Source: JANRLL01 sp033762715 (GTDB lineage Bacteria; Pseudomonadota; Alphaproteobacteria; Rickettsiales; SXRF01). From it: a DNA stretch of 64,000 nt. The notes beneath the pieces were generated by a model that was not told the DNA's origin, made no database searches, and saw only the letters and a program-made list of their open reading frames with translations. The position numbers and the translations under genes were made by a program. This document shows, one piece after another, positions 1 through 10,300 of this stretch (the first letter of the stretch is position 1; every line of letters starts with the position of its first letter). The stretch is taken from assembly GCA_033762715.1 (NCBI GenBank), contig JANRLL010000012.1, positions 124,001 through 188,000 of the forward strand, in the 5' to 3' direction.

Positions 1-153
1 ACGCAAGGCGTTATCACTGAAGACGTAGCGCTGACTGAAGCCGATAACCCCGCTAACTTGCGTCTGGCTATTCAGCAATATGAGGTGGCTCGCCGCATGC
101 AGGCTTCCAAAGCCGATAACGATTTTACGTTGCAAAATCGCGAACGATTCTAA
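1..153 (+). CDS. PilT/PilU-family pilus retraction ATPase, C-terminal end (partial)
   Basis: An open frame enters from the left edge and ends with TAA at 151-153, giving 50 residues. The stretch GVITEDVALTEADNPANLRL resembles the C-terminal helix region of PilT/PilU retraction ATPases, where a similar 'EAL..AD.P.NLRL' pattern follows the ATPase core. The catalytic core lies outside the window, so the call rests on this short tail and on the pilus assembly operon directly beyond it. The gene converges with the ABC ATPase and overlaps its stop by four bases. It could be another protein with a similar tail. Confidence 0.5.
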   Translation, partial: TQGVITEDVALTEADNPANLRLAIQQYEVARRMQASKADNDFTLQNRERF

Positions 154-884
154 GCAGCGAGTGAATCGCTTTCAATCGCATGCAAGAAGGCTTTCTCCAA
201 CGAAGTCTCGCTATATTGCTGCTTAAAGGCCGAAGGCGTACCGGTGAAAAACAGCTTGCCGTTATGAATAACGCCAATACGGTCGCAAATCTCATCAATA
301 TCCGACAAAATATGCGAGCTGAAAAACACCGTGCGTCCCTGCTCGCGCGTCGCAAGCAGCATATTCTTAAGCTTGATGCGCGCTCCAGGATCCAGGCCAC
401 TCATAGGCTCATCCAAGATCAGCAGCGGCGCATCCACCATAAAAGCACCAAGCAAACCCAGCTTCTGGCCCATGCCCTTGGAATAGGAGCCCACACGGGC
501 GCTTAGCACATCGGGATTTAAATCCAGTTTTTTTGCTAATTCACGCGCACGCGCTTTATCGAGTTTTTTGCCATAATAGGAAAGGGCCAGATCAAGATAT
601 TCTTCGCCTTTTAAATAGCGCGACGGCTGGAATTTTTCGGGCAAATAGGACAGCTGCCTGCGCGCATTCAAATCGCGCGTGGATACCGAGAAAATACGAG
701 CATCGCCTTGATTGGCCGTAATCAGATCGAGCAATATTTTAATCAAAGTGGTCTTACCGGCGCCATTGACACCGATCAAACCAAAAATTTCACCTGGGTT
801 CAGCGAAAATTGAATGTCGTTCAAGACAGGCTGGGTGCCATAGGATTTATGGATATGCTGAATATCAATCGGTAGCGACGTCAT
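150..884 (-). CDS. ABC transporter ATP-binding protein (ABC-2/CcmA type)
   Basis: This 244-residue nucleotide-binding subunit has all the ABC ATPase motifs: Walker A GVNGAGKTT (about 38-46), a signature variant YSKGMGQ (about 134-140), Walker B LLILDEP (about 154-160) and the switch histidine in SSHI (about 191). It resembles ATPases of ABC-2 exporters. A good AAGGA site precedes the ATG, which lies 8 bases after the stop of the PilP-like gene, so it appears to be the last gene of the pilus operon. No permease is visible; the next gene downstream is convergent. Its substrate cannot be told from the sequence. Confidence 0.9.
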   Translation of the reverse strand: MTSLPIDIQHIHKSYGTQPVLNDIQFSLNPGEIFGLIGVNGAGKTTLIKILLDLITANQGDARIFSVSTRDLNARRQLSYLPEKFQPSRYLKGEEYLDLALSYYGKKLDKARARELAKKLDLNPDVLSARVGSYSKGMGQKLGLLGAFMVDAPLLILDEPMSGLDPGARIKLKNMLLATREQGRTVFFSSHILSDIDEICDRIGVIHNGKLFFTGTPSAFKQQYSETSLEKAFLHAIESDSLAA

Positions 885-891
885 ACGATCC

Positions 892-1776
892 TTACTGATT
901 TTGATTGAGGTTTTTATACATATTCATCAACCCGCCAAAGCCTTCTTGCTGCTGCTTTGGAGGCTCAGCCGTAGGCTGCGGCGTGCGGATAAGCGGTGTT
1001 TGCGGCTGCGGATTAGCTTTTTCGGCTGGGGTCACTTGAATATTGATGCCTTGCGGTTGCGGCGGTGGTTCTTTTTCTTCTTCGACACCAATCGTCACCG
1101 GCAACACCTTCCCTTCGAATACATCCATTTTATAGGATGAAAACGTTTGGTTCGGTTTCAAATCGAATATTACCATCTGGCGAATCTGATCGACCTCAAT
1201 TTTATCATTCGGCTGCTTCGACCATATGTCATTGACGCGCCCCATATCCTGCGGCCGCCAAGCGAGGCGCACCTGATCGCTGCTAATAGCTGAAACCTCC
1301 AGATCGCCGATATCCTTAGGGGTAGACTGGGTAATACGGCGATCATTGACCCATACGCTCCAATCATCGGCCGAATGGAACACGATGGATTTGAGGAAAA
1401 ACTGCGGATAGGTGAAGTAGGCACTATGTTTGACTTCCTTCTTACCAAAAATGGCCGCCATCTTATTCAAGAAATCGGCCTCATCGGCCGTCATTTCTTT
1501 TTCATTGCCGTTGGAATATTTGATGTAGGTGTTGATCGCGAGATGAATCTGGCGGATCTCATCGGGGCTGTAGAACATGCTAGGCACTACTGGCGGCGGA
1601 CCATCCTCACGCTTGAGCAGCAACATAGGAATAGCGGCGGGCCGATTAGGATTGGCGGGATCTTTTTTGTCGGCCATCTCCCCCTCTTCGGTTATTTGCT
1701 GTGCATGCGAAGCCAAGGGCATTGCAGCCATGAATGCCAAGCCAATCAGTGCCATCATCTGCCACTTAATTGTCAC
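892..1776 (-). CDS. PilP/GspC-like periplasmic pilus assembly protein
   Basis: A protein of about 294 residues with an N-terminal hydrophobic signal or anchor segment ending near SHAQQ, then a Pro-rich linker. A central region (LKSIVFHSADDWSVWVNDRR) looks like the PilP/GspC homology domain that links inner-membrane components to the outer-membrane secretin. The C-terminus is Pro/Gln-rich. I chose GTG at 1776, which has GGGG seven bases upstream and overlaps the end of the previous gene; ATG at 1758 is possible, and the longer frame from 1827 begins with TTG inside the upstream gene. The call leans on operon position (fifth after pilB) and is not certain. Confidence 0.55.
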   Translation of the reverse strand: MTIKWQMMALIGLAFMAAMPLASHAQQITEEGEMADKKDPANPNRPAAIPMLLLKREDGPPPVVPSMFYSPDEIRQIHLAINTYIKYSNGNEKEMTADEADFLNKMAAIFGKKEVKHSAYFTYPQFFLKSIVFHSADDWSVWVNDRRITQSTPKDIGDLEVSAISSDQVRLAWRPQDMGRVNDIWSKQPNDKIEVDQIRQMVIFDLKPNQTFSSYKMDVFEGKVLPVTIGVEEEKEPPPQPQGINIQVTPAEKANPQPQTPLIRTPQPTAEPPKQQQEGFGGLMNMYKNLNQNQ

Positions 1777-2452
1777 TTTGCCCCGCTGTATCGTTGTTTG
1801 AATTATGCTGATTCGTAACCGGTGCAATACCCAAATCTTTCAAGCCAAACCAGTTAAATTTGATATTGCTGCTTACCAGCAAAAATTGGCCTGTATCTAC
1901 AATATTGCGCAACGCGGCATCGGTCGGGCGGCTGGCGCGCGTAATGCTGAACTGGTTGACTTGGGTAATACCCGGCAACTCCGTCTGCAGCGCATCCATA
2001 AAGCTATAGATATCCTCATCTGTCAGCGCGTCAGCGCTAATCACTACCTCGCTTTTCACCACTGCGTCTTTGAGCGATTTATAGTTATGACCGGGTACAT
2101 CCTGTACCGCAGATACGGTCAGGCGCACATTGCTTAGAAAAAATCGCGTTTTCAATTCTTCAAATTTAACGCGAATGGCTTGGCGATTGCTAATAGAGAG
2201 CTGCTCGCCCAAAATCTTTTGCATTGCTTCACGGTATAGGCCCGAATTCGCCTGCACCTTGAGGAACTGATCCTTAAGCTTATTAGCTTCCATCACCGTT
2301 TCCGTCGTCTGGCGCTCCAGCTCATTAATCTCCTTGGCATAATCATCAGACAACACATTCAAGAAATAGGAAAGGCCCGACAGCACCACCAGCACCGCCA
2401 GGAACACGCCCGATTCTTGCAATAGCTTCTTTTGTGTTTCCTTATGCTTCAT
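1766..2452 (-). CDS. PilO-like pilus assembly protein
   Basis: A bitopic inner-membrane protein of 228 residues. A short cytoplasmic N-terminus precedes one membrane segment (about 16-33, FLAVLVVLSGLSYF), then a coiled coil rich in E, K and Q (about 36-65) and a periplasmic domain. This is the architecture of PilO and GspM. It follows the PilM-PilN fusion by 9 bases with AAGG upstream of the ATG. PilN and PilO normally heterodimerise through these coiled coils in the periplasm to align the assembly platform. Sequence similarity is too weak to see specific residues, so the call is architectural. Confidence 0.65.
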   Translation of the reverse strand: MKHKETQKKLLQESGVFLAVLVVLSGLSYFLNVLSDDYAKEINELERQTTETVMEANKLKDQFLKVQANSGLYREAMQKILGEQLSISNRQAIRVKFEELKTRFFLSNVRLTVSAVQDVPGHNYKSLKDAVVKSEVVISADALTDEDIYSFMDALQTELPGITQVNQFSITRASRPTDAALRNIVDTGQFLLVSSNIKFNWFGLKDLGIAPVTNQHNSNNDTAGQSDN

Positions 2453-2461
2453 CGCTTGCCT

Positions 2462-4177
2462 TTACTGCACCTTCTTTTGTCCATTAGGAGTCGCTAAAAT
2501 AGCTGGTTTATCAAGCTTCATAGTGCCTTTAATCGATATTTGCGCTTCTGGCGTTTTGCCGTCGGTCATGATTTTAGGTTCGGTAGCAGGGGCTGTTGCA
2601 CTCAAATTCACATCCAGCACATCGCTCTCGCCCGTACCTGATACTTTGGATAGGTATTTGACCTCATAGCCTTCAAATATTTTCTTAAAGTCAAGCAAGG
2701 TATTTTCGGTGAGTTTATTAAACGCACGCGCATTATTTTCCGCTTCAGGGAATTCCAGGGTTACAATCGATGTTATTTTGGTGTTTTTTACACCGGCTGC
2801 ATTACCAGCTTTGGCCGCCGCTTTGGCATCCATTACATCCAACGTCCAATCAATTTTCTTGAGCGCAACCGGCGATTGCTTGATCGCAGCCAGCTGCTGG
2901 AAGAAAGGAATGGGTGAGAGTTTTTCATAGAGCAAATAGGTATATAAATCGATAATATCGCCAGCGCCTTCTACGTCGAGCTGCGTTCGTGAAATCTCAC
3001 TTTTAAGCTTGATAAGCTCACTCTGCTTCTCGGCTTTTTTACCATTGAGCTCTTGCTTCTGGTCCGATTTGACCAGCAAATCCACGGTCACGGTGCCGAT
3101 ATAGGCAAGCGCGCCCAAGACCAAACATGCCACCACCAATCGCTGCGCAAGCAGCAGATTGTAGTACATATGCATCTTTTTAAAGAGCGGCACCGATAGG
3201 GTGAGAATATGCTTGCGGCTGGTGCCGATGCTTGATGCCAACACCACGTCGCCATATTGGTCGGCCGGCTGGGTTGCGCCTTGGATATTCAAATATTCGG
3301 TGATTTCAAACGGCGTAAACAGATGGAAATTACGAGCGCTAAACTTATTGCGATCAATGGCAGCCTTCACTCCGCTGGATGCGAGGATATAAATATCCAA
3401 TCCCGATTGCGGATTAAACGACAAGCGTTTCATATACTCGATGGTACCCAGCATTTCTTGCTCAATATTGCCGGCAATCACCTCGACATTGCTATCGCCA
3501 ATCGGCTGGGCAAGACGCGTAAAAACCACGCGGCCATTATGCAAAATCACCTGGCGGAAACCGCTCACCTTGTTGTGGGTTACGACAAATTTCCATTCCG
3601 ACTTGGGACTATCGGCCGGTAGCTGAATCATCGCGTCTAAACTTTTAACCAGCGTCTCGGTTTCGACCGCCACCAGATAAATACCGCGGAAGTAATTGGG
3701 CAAATTCGCAATGAAATCAAGCCATACCGATAGCTGCGGCGTTTGCTCGACAGCAATCATCAAGAAATTCCAATCGCGCCGACCTGTTTTTTCGCGCCCG
3801 AGCATCAGCGCGCCTTTAATATCGCTGGCGCCAAAATCACGGTCCAGACGACGCTTGATCAGCTTGCCAACGCTTAGTGAGCTTACCGGTGGCAAGGTTT
3901 GCTGAACGTAAGATTGATCCATGGTGTCAATCACCAGCATCAGCGGCGCCTTAGGATCCTTGCTTATATTTTCGCGTAATTCATCCAGGCTTTGCAAACT
4001 GGCATCGGGGACAAATTGACGGCTTTGCACAAAGTTATCGCGGATATAAACCAGGATCGCGCCCTCGTCGCCGACGAACAGCACGAATTTTTTCCCCCGA
4101 CTCGCCTTTTTTATTTTAGGCTTTTTCGGGGAATTGGTCTGCTCTGCCTTGTTGCGTCTTTTAAGTTTGAGCTCCAT
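2462..4177 (-). CDS. PilM-PilN-type fused pilus assembly protein (GspL-like)
   Basis: A 571-residue protein. Residues 1-30 are very basic. Residues about 30-330 form a cytoplasmic domain with the look of PilM/GspL actin-like folds (FVLFVGDEG, LMLVIDTMD, GIYLVAVETE). One membrane segment (about 346-368) is followed by a coiled coil (about 371-398) and a periplasmic domain of about 170 residues like PilN. In most type IV pilus systems PilM and PilN are separate proteins; GspL of type II secretion combines the two parts. Its place between pilC and a PilO-like gene supports the role of coupling the PilB motor to the periplasmic PilN/O/P complex. Confidence 0.7.
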   Translation of the reverse strand: MELKLKRRNKAEQTNSPKKPKIKKASRGKKFVLFVGDEGAILVYIRDNFVQSRQFVPDASLQSLDELRENISKDPKAPLMLVIDTMDQSYVQQTLPPVSSLSVGKLIKRRLDRDFGASDIKGALMLGREKTGRRDWNFLMIAVEQTPQLSVWLDFIANLPNYFRGIYLVAVETETLVKSLDAMIQLPADSPKSEWKFVVTHNKVSGFRQVILHNGRVVFTRLAQPIGDSNVEVIAGNIEQEMLGTIEYMKRLSFNPQSGLDIYILASSGVKAAIDRNKFSARNFHLFTPFEITEYLNIQGATQPADQYGDVVLASSIGTSRKHILTLSVPLFKKMHMYYNLLLAQRLVVACLVLGALAYIGTVTVDLLVKSDQKQELNGKKAEKQSELIKLKSEISRTQLDVEGAGDIIDLYTYLLYEKLSPIPFFQQLAAIKQSPVALKKIDWTLDVMDAKAAAKAGNAAGVKNTKITSIVTLEFPEAENNARAFNKLTENTLLDFKKIFEGYEVKYLSKVSGTGESDVLDVNLSATAPATEPKIMTDGKTPEAQISIKGTMKLDKPAILATPNGQKKVQ

Positions 4178-4237
4178 GACCCGCGCTTGTCTTGCTGACT
4201 TTCATTAGTCTAGTATGATGTAAAAATACCCGCATAG

Positions 4238-5440
4238 CTAGAACCTCATTTTGCTGAAGGATTCGTAGAGCGGACCAAATACCGCAGCGATTACCCAGAA
4301 AATAATCGCACCCATAATCACCGTAAGCGCAGGCTGCACCATGCCCACCATGCCATCTACGGCATCCTCCACTTCGCGGTTATAAAAGAAGTTCACGTTT
4401 TCCAACGCTTCGGCCATGTTACCGCTATCTTCGCCCACCTTGAACATCCGAATCACCAGGTTGGGGAATTGATTGGATAGGCGCAACGACGACGTCAGCG
4501 AGTTACCCTCAGTCACGTTGGTTTTCACCAGATCAATCGAATCACGCAACACCCGGTTGCTTACTACGTTCTTTGCTGCTTCCAGCGAATCCAATACATC
4601 GATGCCGCTGGTGAACATCACTGAGAAAAAGTGCGTAAAACGCGCTAAGTCGATTTTGCGAATGGTTGGCCCAATAATGGGCAGGCGAATGGATATGGCA
4701 TCGACGCGATAGGCAAAATTTTCTACATTGCGATATAAAATAACGCAGGTCACAATCAAAGCAACCGGCACGCCCAACATCAAATACCAGTAATGCTGAA
4801 AGCCGTACGATACCGATATTAACGCACGTGTATGCAGCGGTAGCGAAAAGCCTTGCGCCAAAATAAAATCGACCAGCTTCGGCACCACAAACAACATCAA
4901 TACCGAAATTACAGCTGCAATCACACCCAGCAATACGATCGGATAACGCGTGGCTTTTTTCACCTTGCGGCGAATTTCCGAAGACCATTTCAGATGGTCT
5001 GCCAGATGCGCAAAGGATTCAGACAAGTTACCGGTTTTCTCACCCGCTTCGACCAGGCCGGTGAAGACCTCGTTAAAAATACGCGGATAGGCCGACAATG
5101 ACTTAGACAGCATCATACCGTTTTTCACCGACTCATAGACGCCGGTCAGCACGTCTTTCATCTTGGGCGAATCGGCTGAGTCACGTACGTCAGCGAGTGC
5201 TTCATGCAGCGGCACGCCGGCGCGATCCAATTGCTCCAGATGGGTACACATGATAATTACGTCACGCTGGCGGATCTTGCTGAAGCGCGAAGGCTTTTTG
5301 GTTTTCGCAACTTTTGCAGCCACCACATCGAGCCCGAGCTGCTTTAAACGGGTTTCCAAATCAAACTCGTTATCTGCCATCACGATCCCGCGCATCGTGC
5401 GGCCGGCCTGGTTAATCGCGATATAATTATATACAGGCAT
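4238..5440 (-). CDS. pilC: Type IV pilus/type II secretion platform protein PilC (GspF family)
   Basis: This polytopic inner-membrane platform protein has 400 residues, the usual length of the family. It has two repeated GspF domains (about 60-195 and 265-390) and three membrane segments (about 167-192, 214-236 and 370-392). The N-terminus MPVYNYIAINQAGRTMRG is typical. The motif GEKTGNLSESF in the first half and GEDSGNMAEAL in the second are the duplicated family signatures. It starts 6 bases after the pilB stop. It recruits PilB and PilT to the pore where pilin subunits enter or leave the fibre. Confidence 0.93.
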   Translation of the reverse strand: MPVYNYIAINQAGRTMRGIVMADNEFDLETRLKQLGLDVVAAKVAKTKKPSRFSKIRQRDVIIMCTHLEQLDRAGVPLHEALADVRDSADSPKMKDVLTGVYESVKNGMMLSKSLSAYPRIFNEVFTGLVEAGEKTGNLSESFAHLADHLKWSSEIRRKVKKATRYPIVLLGVIAAVISVLMLFVVPKLVDFILAQGFSLPLHTRALISVSYGFQHYWYLMLGVPVALIVTCVILYRNVENFAYRVDAISIRLPIIGPTIRKIDLARFTHFFSVMFTSGIDVLDSLEAAKNVVSNRVLRDSIDLVKTNVTEGNSLTSSLRLSNQFPNLVIRMFKVGEDSGNMAEALENVNFFYNREVEDAVDGMVGMVQPALTVIMGAIIFWVIAAVFGPLYESFSKMRF

Positions 5441-5446
5441 TGGGTG

Positions 5447-7255
5447 TTATAACCTATCTGTCAAATCGATAGTGCTAATCAACTCTTCCAGGGTGATTTC
5501 CCCAGCTAGCACCTTATTGATACCGTCTTGCTGCATGGTGACGAATCCGTTCGACAGCGCATATTCCATCATTGAGCGACGCGTCGAGTGGGTGGCGATT
5601 AATTCATCCAAACCTTTATCGATACGCAGTACCTCTACCACCGCCACGCGGCCTCTATAGCCTTTATTTTTGCATTTGCCGCAACCGACCGCTTTGTAAA
5701 TTTGCGGCGGTTCTCGCATATCCACGCCGAGAATACGGCATTCCTCCTCACTCGCCGTATAGGCGGCTTTGCAATGTGGGCAGAGCTTACGCGCCAAGCG
5801 TTGCGCCAAACAACCAATTAGCGAGCCTGCCAATAAATGCGCCGGCACACCAATATCGCCCAACCGCGGAATCGCGCCTAATGCGTCGTTGGTGTGCAGC
5901 GTCGTATAAACTTGGTGACCCGTCAGCGCCGCGCGTACCGCCATCAAGGCAGTATCTTCGTCGCGCACCTCACCCACGAAAATAATATCAGGATCTTGGC
6001 GCATCAGCGACTTGATCCCGTTTAGAAAATCCATGCCCGAGCCTTCACGCACGCTACTTTGGCGAATCAGTGGCAACTGATACTCCACAGGGTCTTCAAG
6101 CGTCATGATGTTGACATCCATCGAGTTGATGTAGCTTAAGATCGAATAGAGCGTGGTGGTTTTACCCGAACCGGTTGGACCGGTTACGATGATGATGCCC
6201 TCGGGTCGTTTCAGTAGCCGCTTGAGTGTGGTGATATTATATTCCGAGAAACCCAAATCCTCGAGTGACACCAGCGATTTTGCCTTATCCAAAAGACGCA
6301 TCACGATGTTCTCGCCATGCACGGTCGGCTGAGTCGCCACACGAAAATCGACTTCGCGGCCAAGCACGTTATAGGAAATTCGACCATCCTGAGGGTTACG
6401 GGTTTCCGCGATATTCATGCCCGACATAATTTTAACGCGTACCGCCATTGCCGCCCAGTAATCCATGTGGAATGAACGTACCTGCACCATTTGCCCGTCA
6501 ATCCGGTAGCGCAAACGCAAAAACGCACCTTCCGGTTCAAAGTGAATATCGGACGCACCGGTTTTAATTGCATCCACCAGCAGCGCATTCACCAAACGCA
6601 CCGTAGGGTTGATATAGCCTTCCTGGCGGCCATCGAGCTTGGTGTGCTCGCGAATACCGGTTTCAATCTCACGCAAAATACCATCGACCGAAATCTCATA
6701 ATCGTAATACTGGTCGATCAGCTCTAAAATTTCCGAATCGGTACAATAGACCGGCGATATTTTGGTGTTGCGCGGCACGTGCCTGCGCACCTGGTCAATC
6801 GCCAGCACGTTATAGACGTCGGCCATGGCCAGTTGCAACATGTCATCCTGATACGATACCGGAATAACCTTGTGGCGCACCGCGATCTCTTTGGGCACCA
6901 TACGCACCACCAGCGAATCGAGCACGGTGGATTTAGGATCGAATTTTTGCGTACCGGATGATTCGGCGAGCACTTCACCCAACGCGCTTTCGGTGACAAA
7001 GCCCATTTCAACGAGAATGGCGCCGAATAACTTTTTGCTATTTTTTTGCTCGGTTAGGGCAATTTGCAACTGATCTTGCGAAATCAGCCCGAGCGCTAAT
7101 AATTTTTCGCCCAAGCGCATCGGCTTTGCAGGCGGCTTGCGAATGCTGCCATCGGCTGCTTCCGCATCCTGAGAAACAGCAGGATTATCTGCGCCTTGCG
7201 AGGGCACAGCTTGCTGATTAGTGGGATCACCTGAAGCAGGAGAATCAGGGGTCAT
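5447..7255 (-). CDS. pilB: Pilus extension ATPase PilB (GspE family)
   Basis: A hexameric secretion motor of 602 residues. A low-complexity N-terminus (1-45) precedes a MshEN/GspE N-terminal domain (about 50-185). The core has Walker A GPTGSGKTT (about 359-367), an Asp box around TLEDPVEY, Walker B IIFVGEVRD and a His box TTLHTN. A tetracysteine zinc site (CPHC about 492-495 and CGKC about 525-528) is typical of assembly rather than retraction ATPases. The ATG has AAGG five bases upstream. It heads the leftward pilus operon. PilB is preferred over GspE because PilM/N/O/P-like genes follow and no secretin-type gsp genes are seen. Confidence 0.93.
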   Translation of the reverse strand: MTPDSPASGDPTNQQAVPSQGADNPAVSQDAEAADGSIRKPPAKPMRLGEKLLALGLISQDQLQIALTEQKNSKKLFGAILVEMGFVTESALGEVLAESSGTQKFDPKSTVLDSLVVRMVPKEIAVRHKVIPVSYQDDMLQLAMADVYNVLAIDQVRRHVPRNTKISPVYCTDSEILELIDQYYDYEISVDGILREIETGIREHTKLDGRQEGYINPTVRLVNALLVDAIKTGASDIHFEPEGAFLRLRYRIDGQMVQVRSFHMDYWAAMAVRVKIMSGMNIAETRNPQDGRISYNVLGREVDFRVATQPTVHGENIVMRLLDKAKSLVSLEDLGFSEYNITTLKRLLKRPEGIIIVTGPTGSGKTTTLYSILSYINSMDVNIMTLEDPVEYQLPLIRQSSVREGSGMDFLNGIKSLMRQDPDIIFVGEVRDEDTALMAVRAALTGHQVYTTLHTNDALGAIPRLGDIGVPAHLLAGSLIGCLAQRLARKLCPHCKAAYTASEEECRILGVDMREPPQIYKAVGCGKCKNKGYRGRVAVVEVLRIDKGLDELIATHSTRRSMMEYALSNGFVTMQQDGINKVLAGEITLEELISTIDLTDRL

Positions 7256-7355
7256 ATTACCTTAATGCTGAGGGACTACATTTCACCTGCTATTAGGCAT
7301 AGCAAAAAAAGGTAAATATTGCACTAAACTATTGAGCAAAAAAGCTTAATAAACG

Positions 7356-10300
7356 TTAAGCAACTTCGGCACGCAGTTGCATGGATTTAAGGCAATAATC
7401 AATCCATTGCGCCGTCAGCTTTTCTTGCACCGAATTTTGCTTCAGCCGCTCATTCAAATGAGGCCAGGAAACGCTGTCTAGCAGCTGGTCTTGGTTGAAA
7501 CAGCTATAGACATAATGCTCCTCGCCAGTCACCGGATCGACATGTTTTTGCAAACATTGCGCGCAGATTTCTTTCATCATGCACTGCATCGGTGAGTTAA
7601 TGCTGCCGTAAGCCACATGTTTAGGATTCAGATACGGCTTCAGCACGCCGTGACGCGCACCGGCAACGGCCGCCATCATTCGGTCAGAGCCAATGACGAT
7701 GATACGGTCCACCGCAGAAAGCGCAATGGGTGCAACGCCTAATCTATTCTCAGCGTAGGCTTTGATCGCTTCGACTATATTGCCCTGGAAGGTTAAATCC
7801 TGCGGGCGATTCGGTGTGAATTGCGCCTCATCGCAGCACCAGACGATGACATCGGCAGCCGCTTCAATCTCTGCAATTTTGTAGCGGTCGATCGCCTTTT
7901 TATAACCGGCGAAATACAGTACCTTATTGCCTTGGTCGCGGTTGGCTTTACCGATGGAAAAGAGCACGGCATTACCCAAACCGCCACCCACCAGCAAAAC
8001 GGTTTCATTGGGCTCGATTTCCGTTGGTGTGCCGGTCGGGCCCATTAAAATCACCGGCTCACCGGGCTTTACATGCGCGCATAAATCAGAGGAGCCGCCC
8101 ATTTCCAACGCAATGGCGGCAAGCAATCCTTGCTCCTTATCCACCCACGCACCGGTCATGGCCAGGCCTTCCATGGCCAGCGTCGTATTATGGGTGCGAA
8201 TGGCATTGGCCTCAAAATTCTGCAGGCGATAAAATTGACCTGGTTCAAAAGCCGCGGCTGCCAGCGGCGCTTTCACCACGATTTCAATAATGGTCGGCGT
8301 CAGGCGATTCACCGCATGCACAGTGGCGCGCAACAGACTATTGATCTGTTGCAAAAAGGCGCTCGCATCGTTGCCAGTAGCTGGCTTTTTCTTAGCTAAT
8401 ACGCGTGAAACCACTGGATAGCCTTGCTTAGCGCTGCCCATGGCTTTGACCACATTGCCGGCAAAGGACGGGTGCAAGTCACCAAAGAAACTCACCGCGC
8501 GTCCCTCACCATCCAACGACATCAGTACCTGCACCTCTTTAGGTTTGGATACGCGCTCGGGTTTGACCACGCTGCCATCTTCGCCAATGGCTTTAAAATA
8601 TTTGCCATCCAGCTCAAAATGCGTCGGGTCTTCACGTTGCAATACTGTGTTAGGATTGGTGCCAGCGGCGATCAGGATGGTGCGGGCGGGAACACTTACC
8701 TGCTGGTCGCTTCCGGCTTTTTTCAGAGTGATGGACGCAGCGTAGCCAAAACGGTCCACATCAACGGCTTTGGGCTCATAACATTCGGCAAAAAACATGC
8801 CTTCTTCAAACGCTTTTTCGACTTCTTCATGGTTCAAACGATAGCTCGGTGCATCAATCAAGCGCTTGCGATAGACCAGCTTCACACCACCCCAGCTATC
8901 CAGCAGTGAGAAAATATCCGGCAGGCGTTTTTCTTTCGCCGCACGCGTTTTTTCGTCGCGAATCGCTTTGCCATGCGCAATGAATTCTTCGCCGATAATC
9001 GTGTCTTCCTCGCTCCAGCTGGCGCGTACCGCCTGCTCGCCTTTTTGGGCCACCAACGCTTCATAGCGGGCAAGAAATTTCTCCACCTGGATCGGATAAT
9101 ACGCTAGCGATTCAGTCGCCGTATCCACCGCGGTTAAGCCGCCACCAATCACCACCACCGGCAGGCGAATCTGCAAATTGGCGATAGAATCTTTTTTCGC
9201 AGCGCCGGTGAGTTGCAGCGCCATCAGGAAGTCGGATGCTGTGCGCACACCGCGTGCTAATCCACCTGGCATATCGATCAAGGTGGGCTTGCCCGCGCCC
9301 ATGCACAGCGCAATATGATCAAAGCCCAAGGCAAAAGCATTGTCATGGGTCAAGCTGGATCCAAAACGCACGCCGCCGATCATGCTAAATTGCGTTCTGC
9401 GCTCCAGCAGCAGGCGAATTATTTTCAGATAATTTTTATCCCAGCGCACGGTGATGCCATATTCCGCTACACCGCCAAACCCTGCGAGCGTGCGCTCATC
9501 CAGCGCTTCGTAAATCTCTGCAACATCCTTAATCGGCTTGAAAGGCACGCGCGCGCCCAGCTGCGTCACACCCGAAATAGCTTCATCCACCGGCTCGATT
9601 TTAAGCCCGTCGATCCCCACCACCGTGTGCCCATCATTCATCAAATGATGCGCAAGCGTGTAGCCCGCCGGGCCAAGACCCGCCACCAGCACCTTGTAGC
9701 CCGTATCTGATTTGGGAATAGGACGGGTGAGATTGAGCGGATTCCAACGCGTAAGCAGGCTGTAGATTTCAAATCCGTAGGGAAGTTTGAGCACATCTTT
9801 GAGTACATGGGTTTCCACCAGCGGAATATTAACTGGGTCTTGTTTTTGATAGATGCACGACTTCATACAATCGTTACAAATGCGATGTCCCGTGCCAGCG
9901 CACATCGGGTTATCGACGGTCACCATCGCCAGCGCTCCAACCGGCACGCCTTCTGCTTTGAGCATATTCATCTCAGAGATTTTCTCTTCAAGTGGACAGC
10001 CCGCTTGCGGAATATCGAGCGAATTTTTCTTATACTCGCCGGTTTTTTCCTTGAGGCCTTTCGAGCAGGAATCCTTGCCTTGGTTATGGCAGAAAATACA
10101 GTAATGCGCGTTATCGAGTGCCGCGCTGATATGGCCGGCATCATCGGTTAGTTTAAAGCCGTCGCGGTAACGCAGATGCGACGCATGTGAGCGCTGAATC
10201 AGCACGCCGTCACGTTCCTCAGTATCAACGGCCACCAGCTTTTCAAAATCTAATTTTTTCGGCTGTTTGAAGAGTAGGCCCTTGGTGTGTTTCTGTTGGC

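Noticed and set aside
8424..8909. 161-residue open frame on the plus strand
   Set aside because: It lies wholly opposite the flavoprotein gene and shows no family features or ribosome site; it arises from the codon bias of the real gene.
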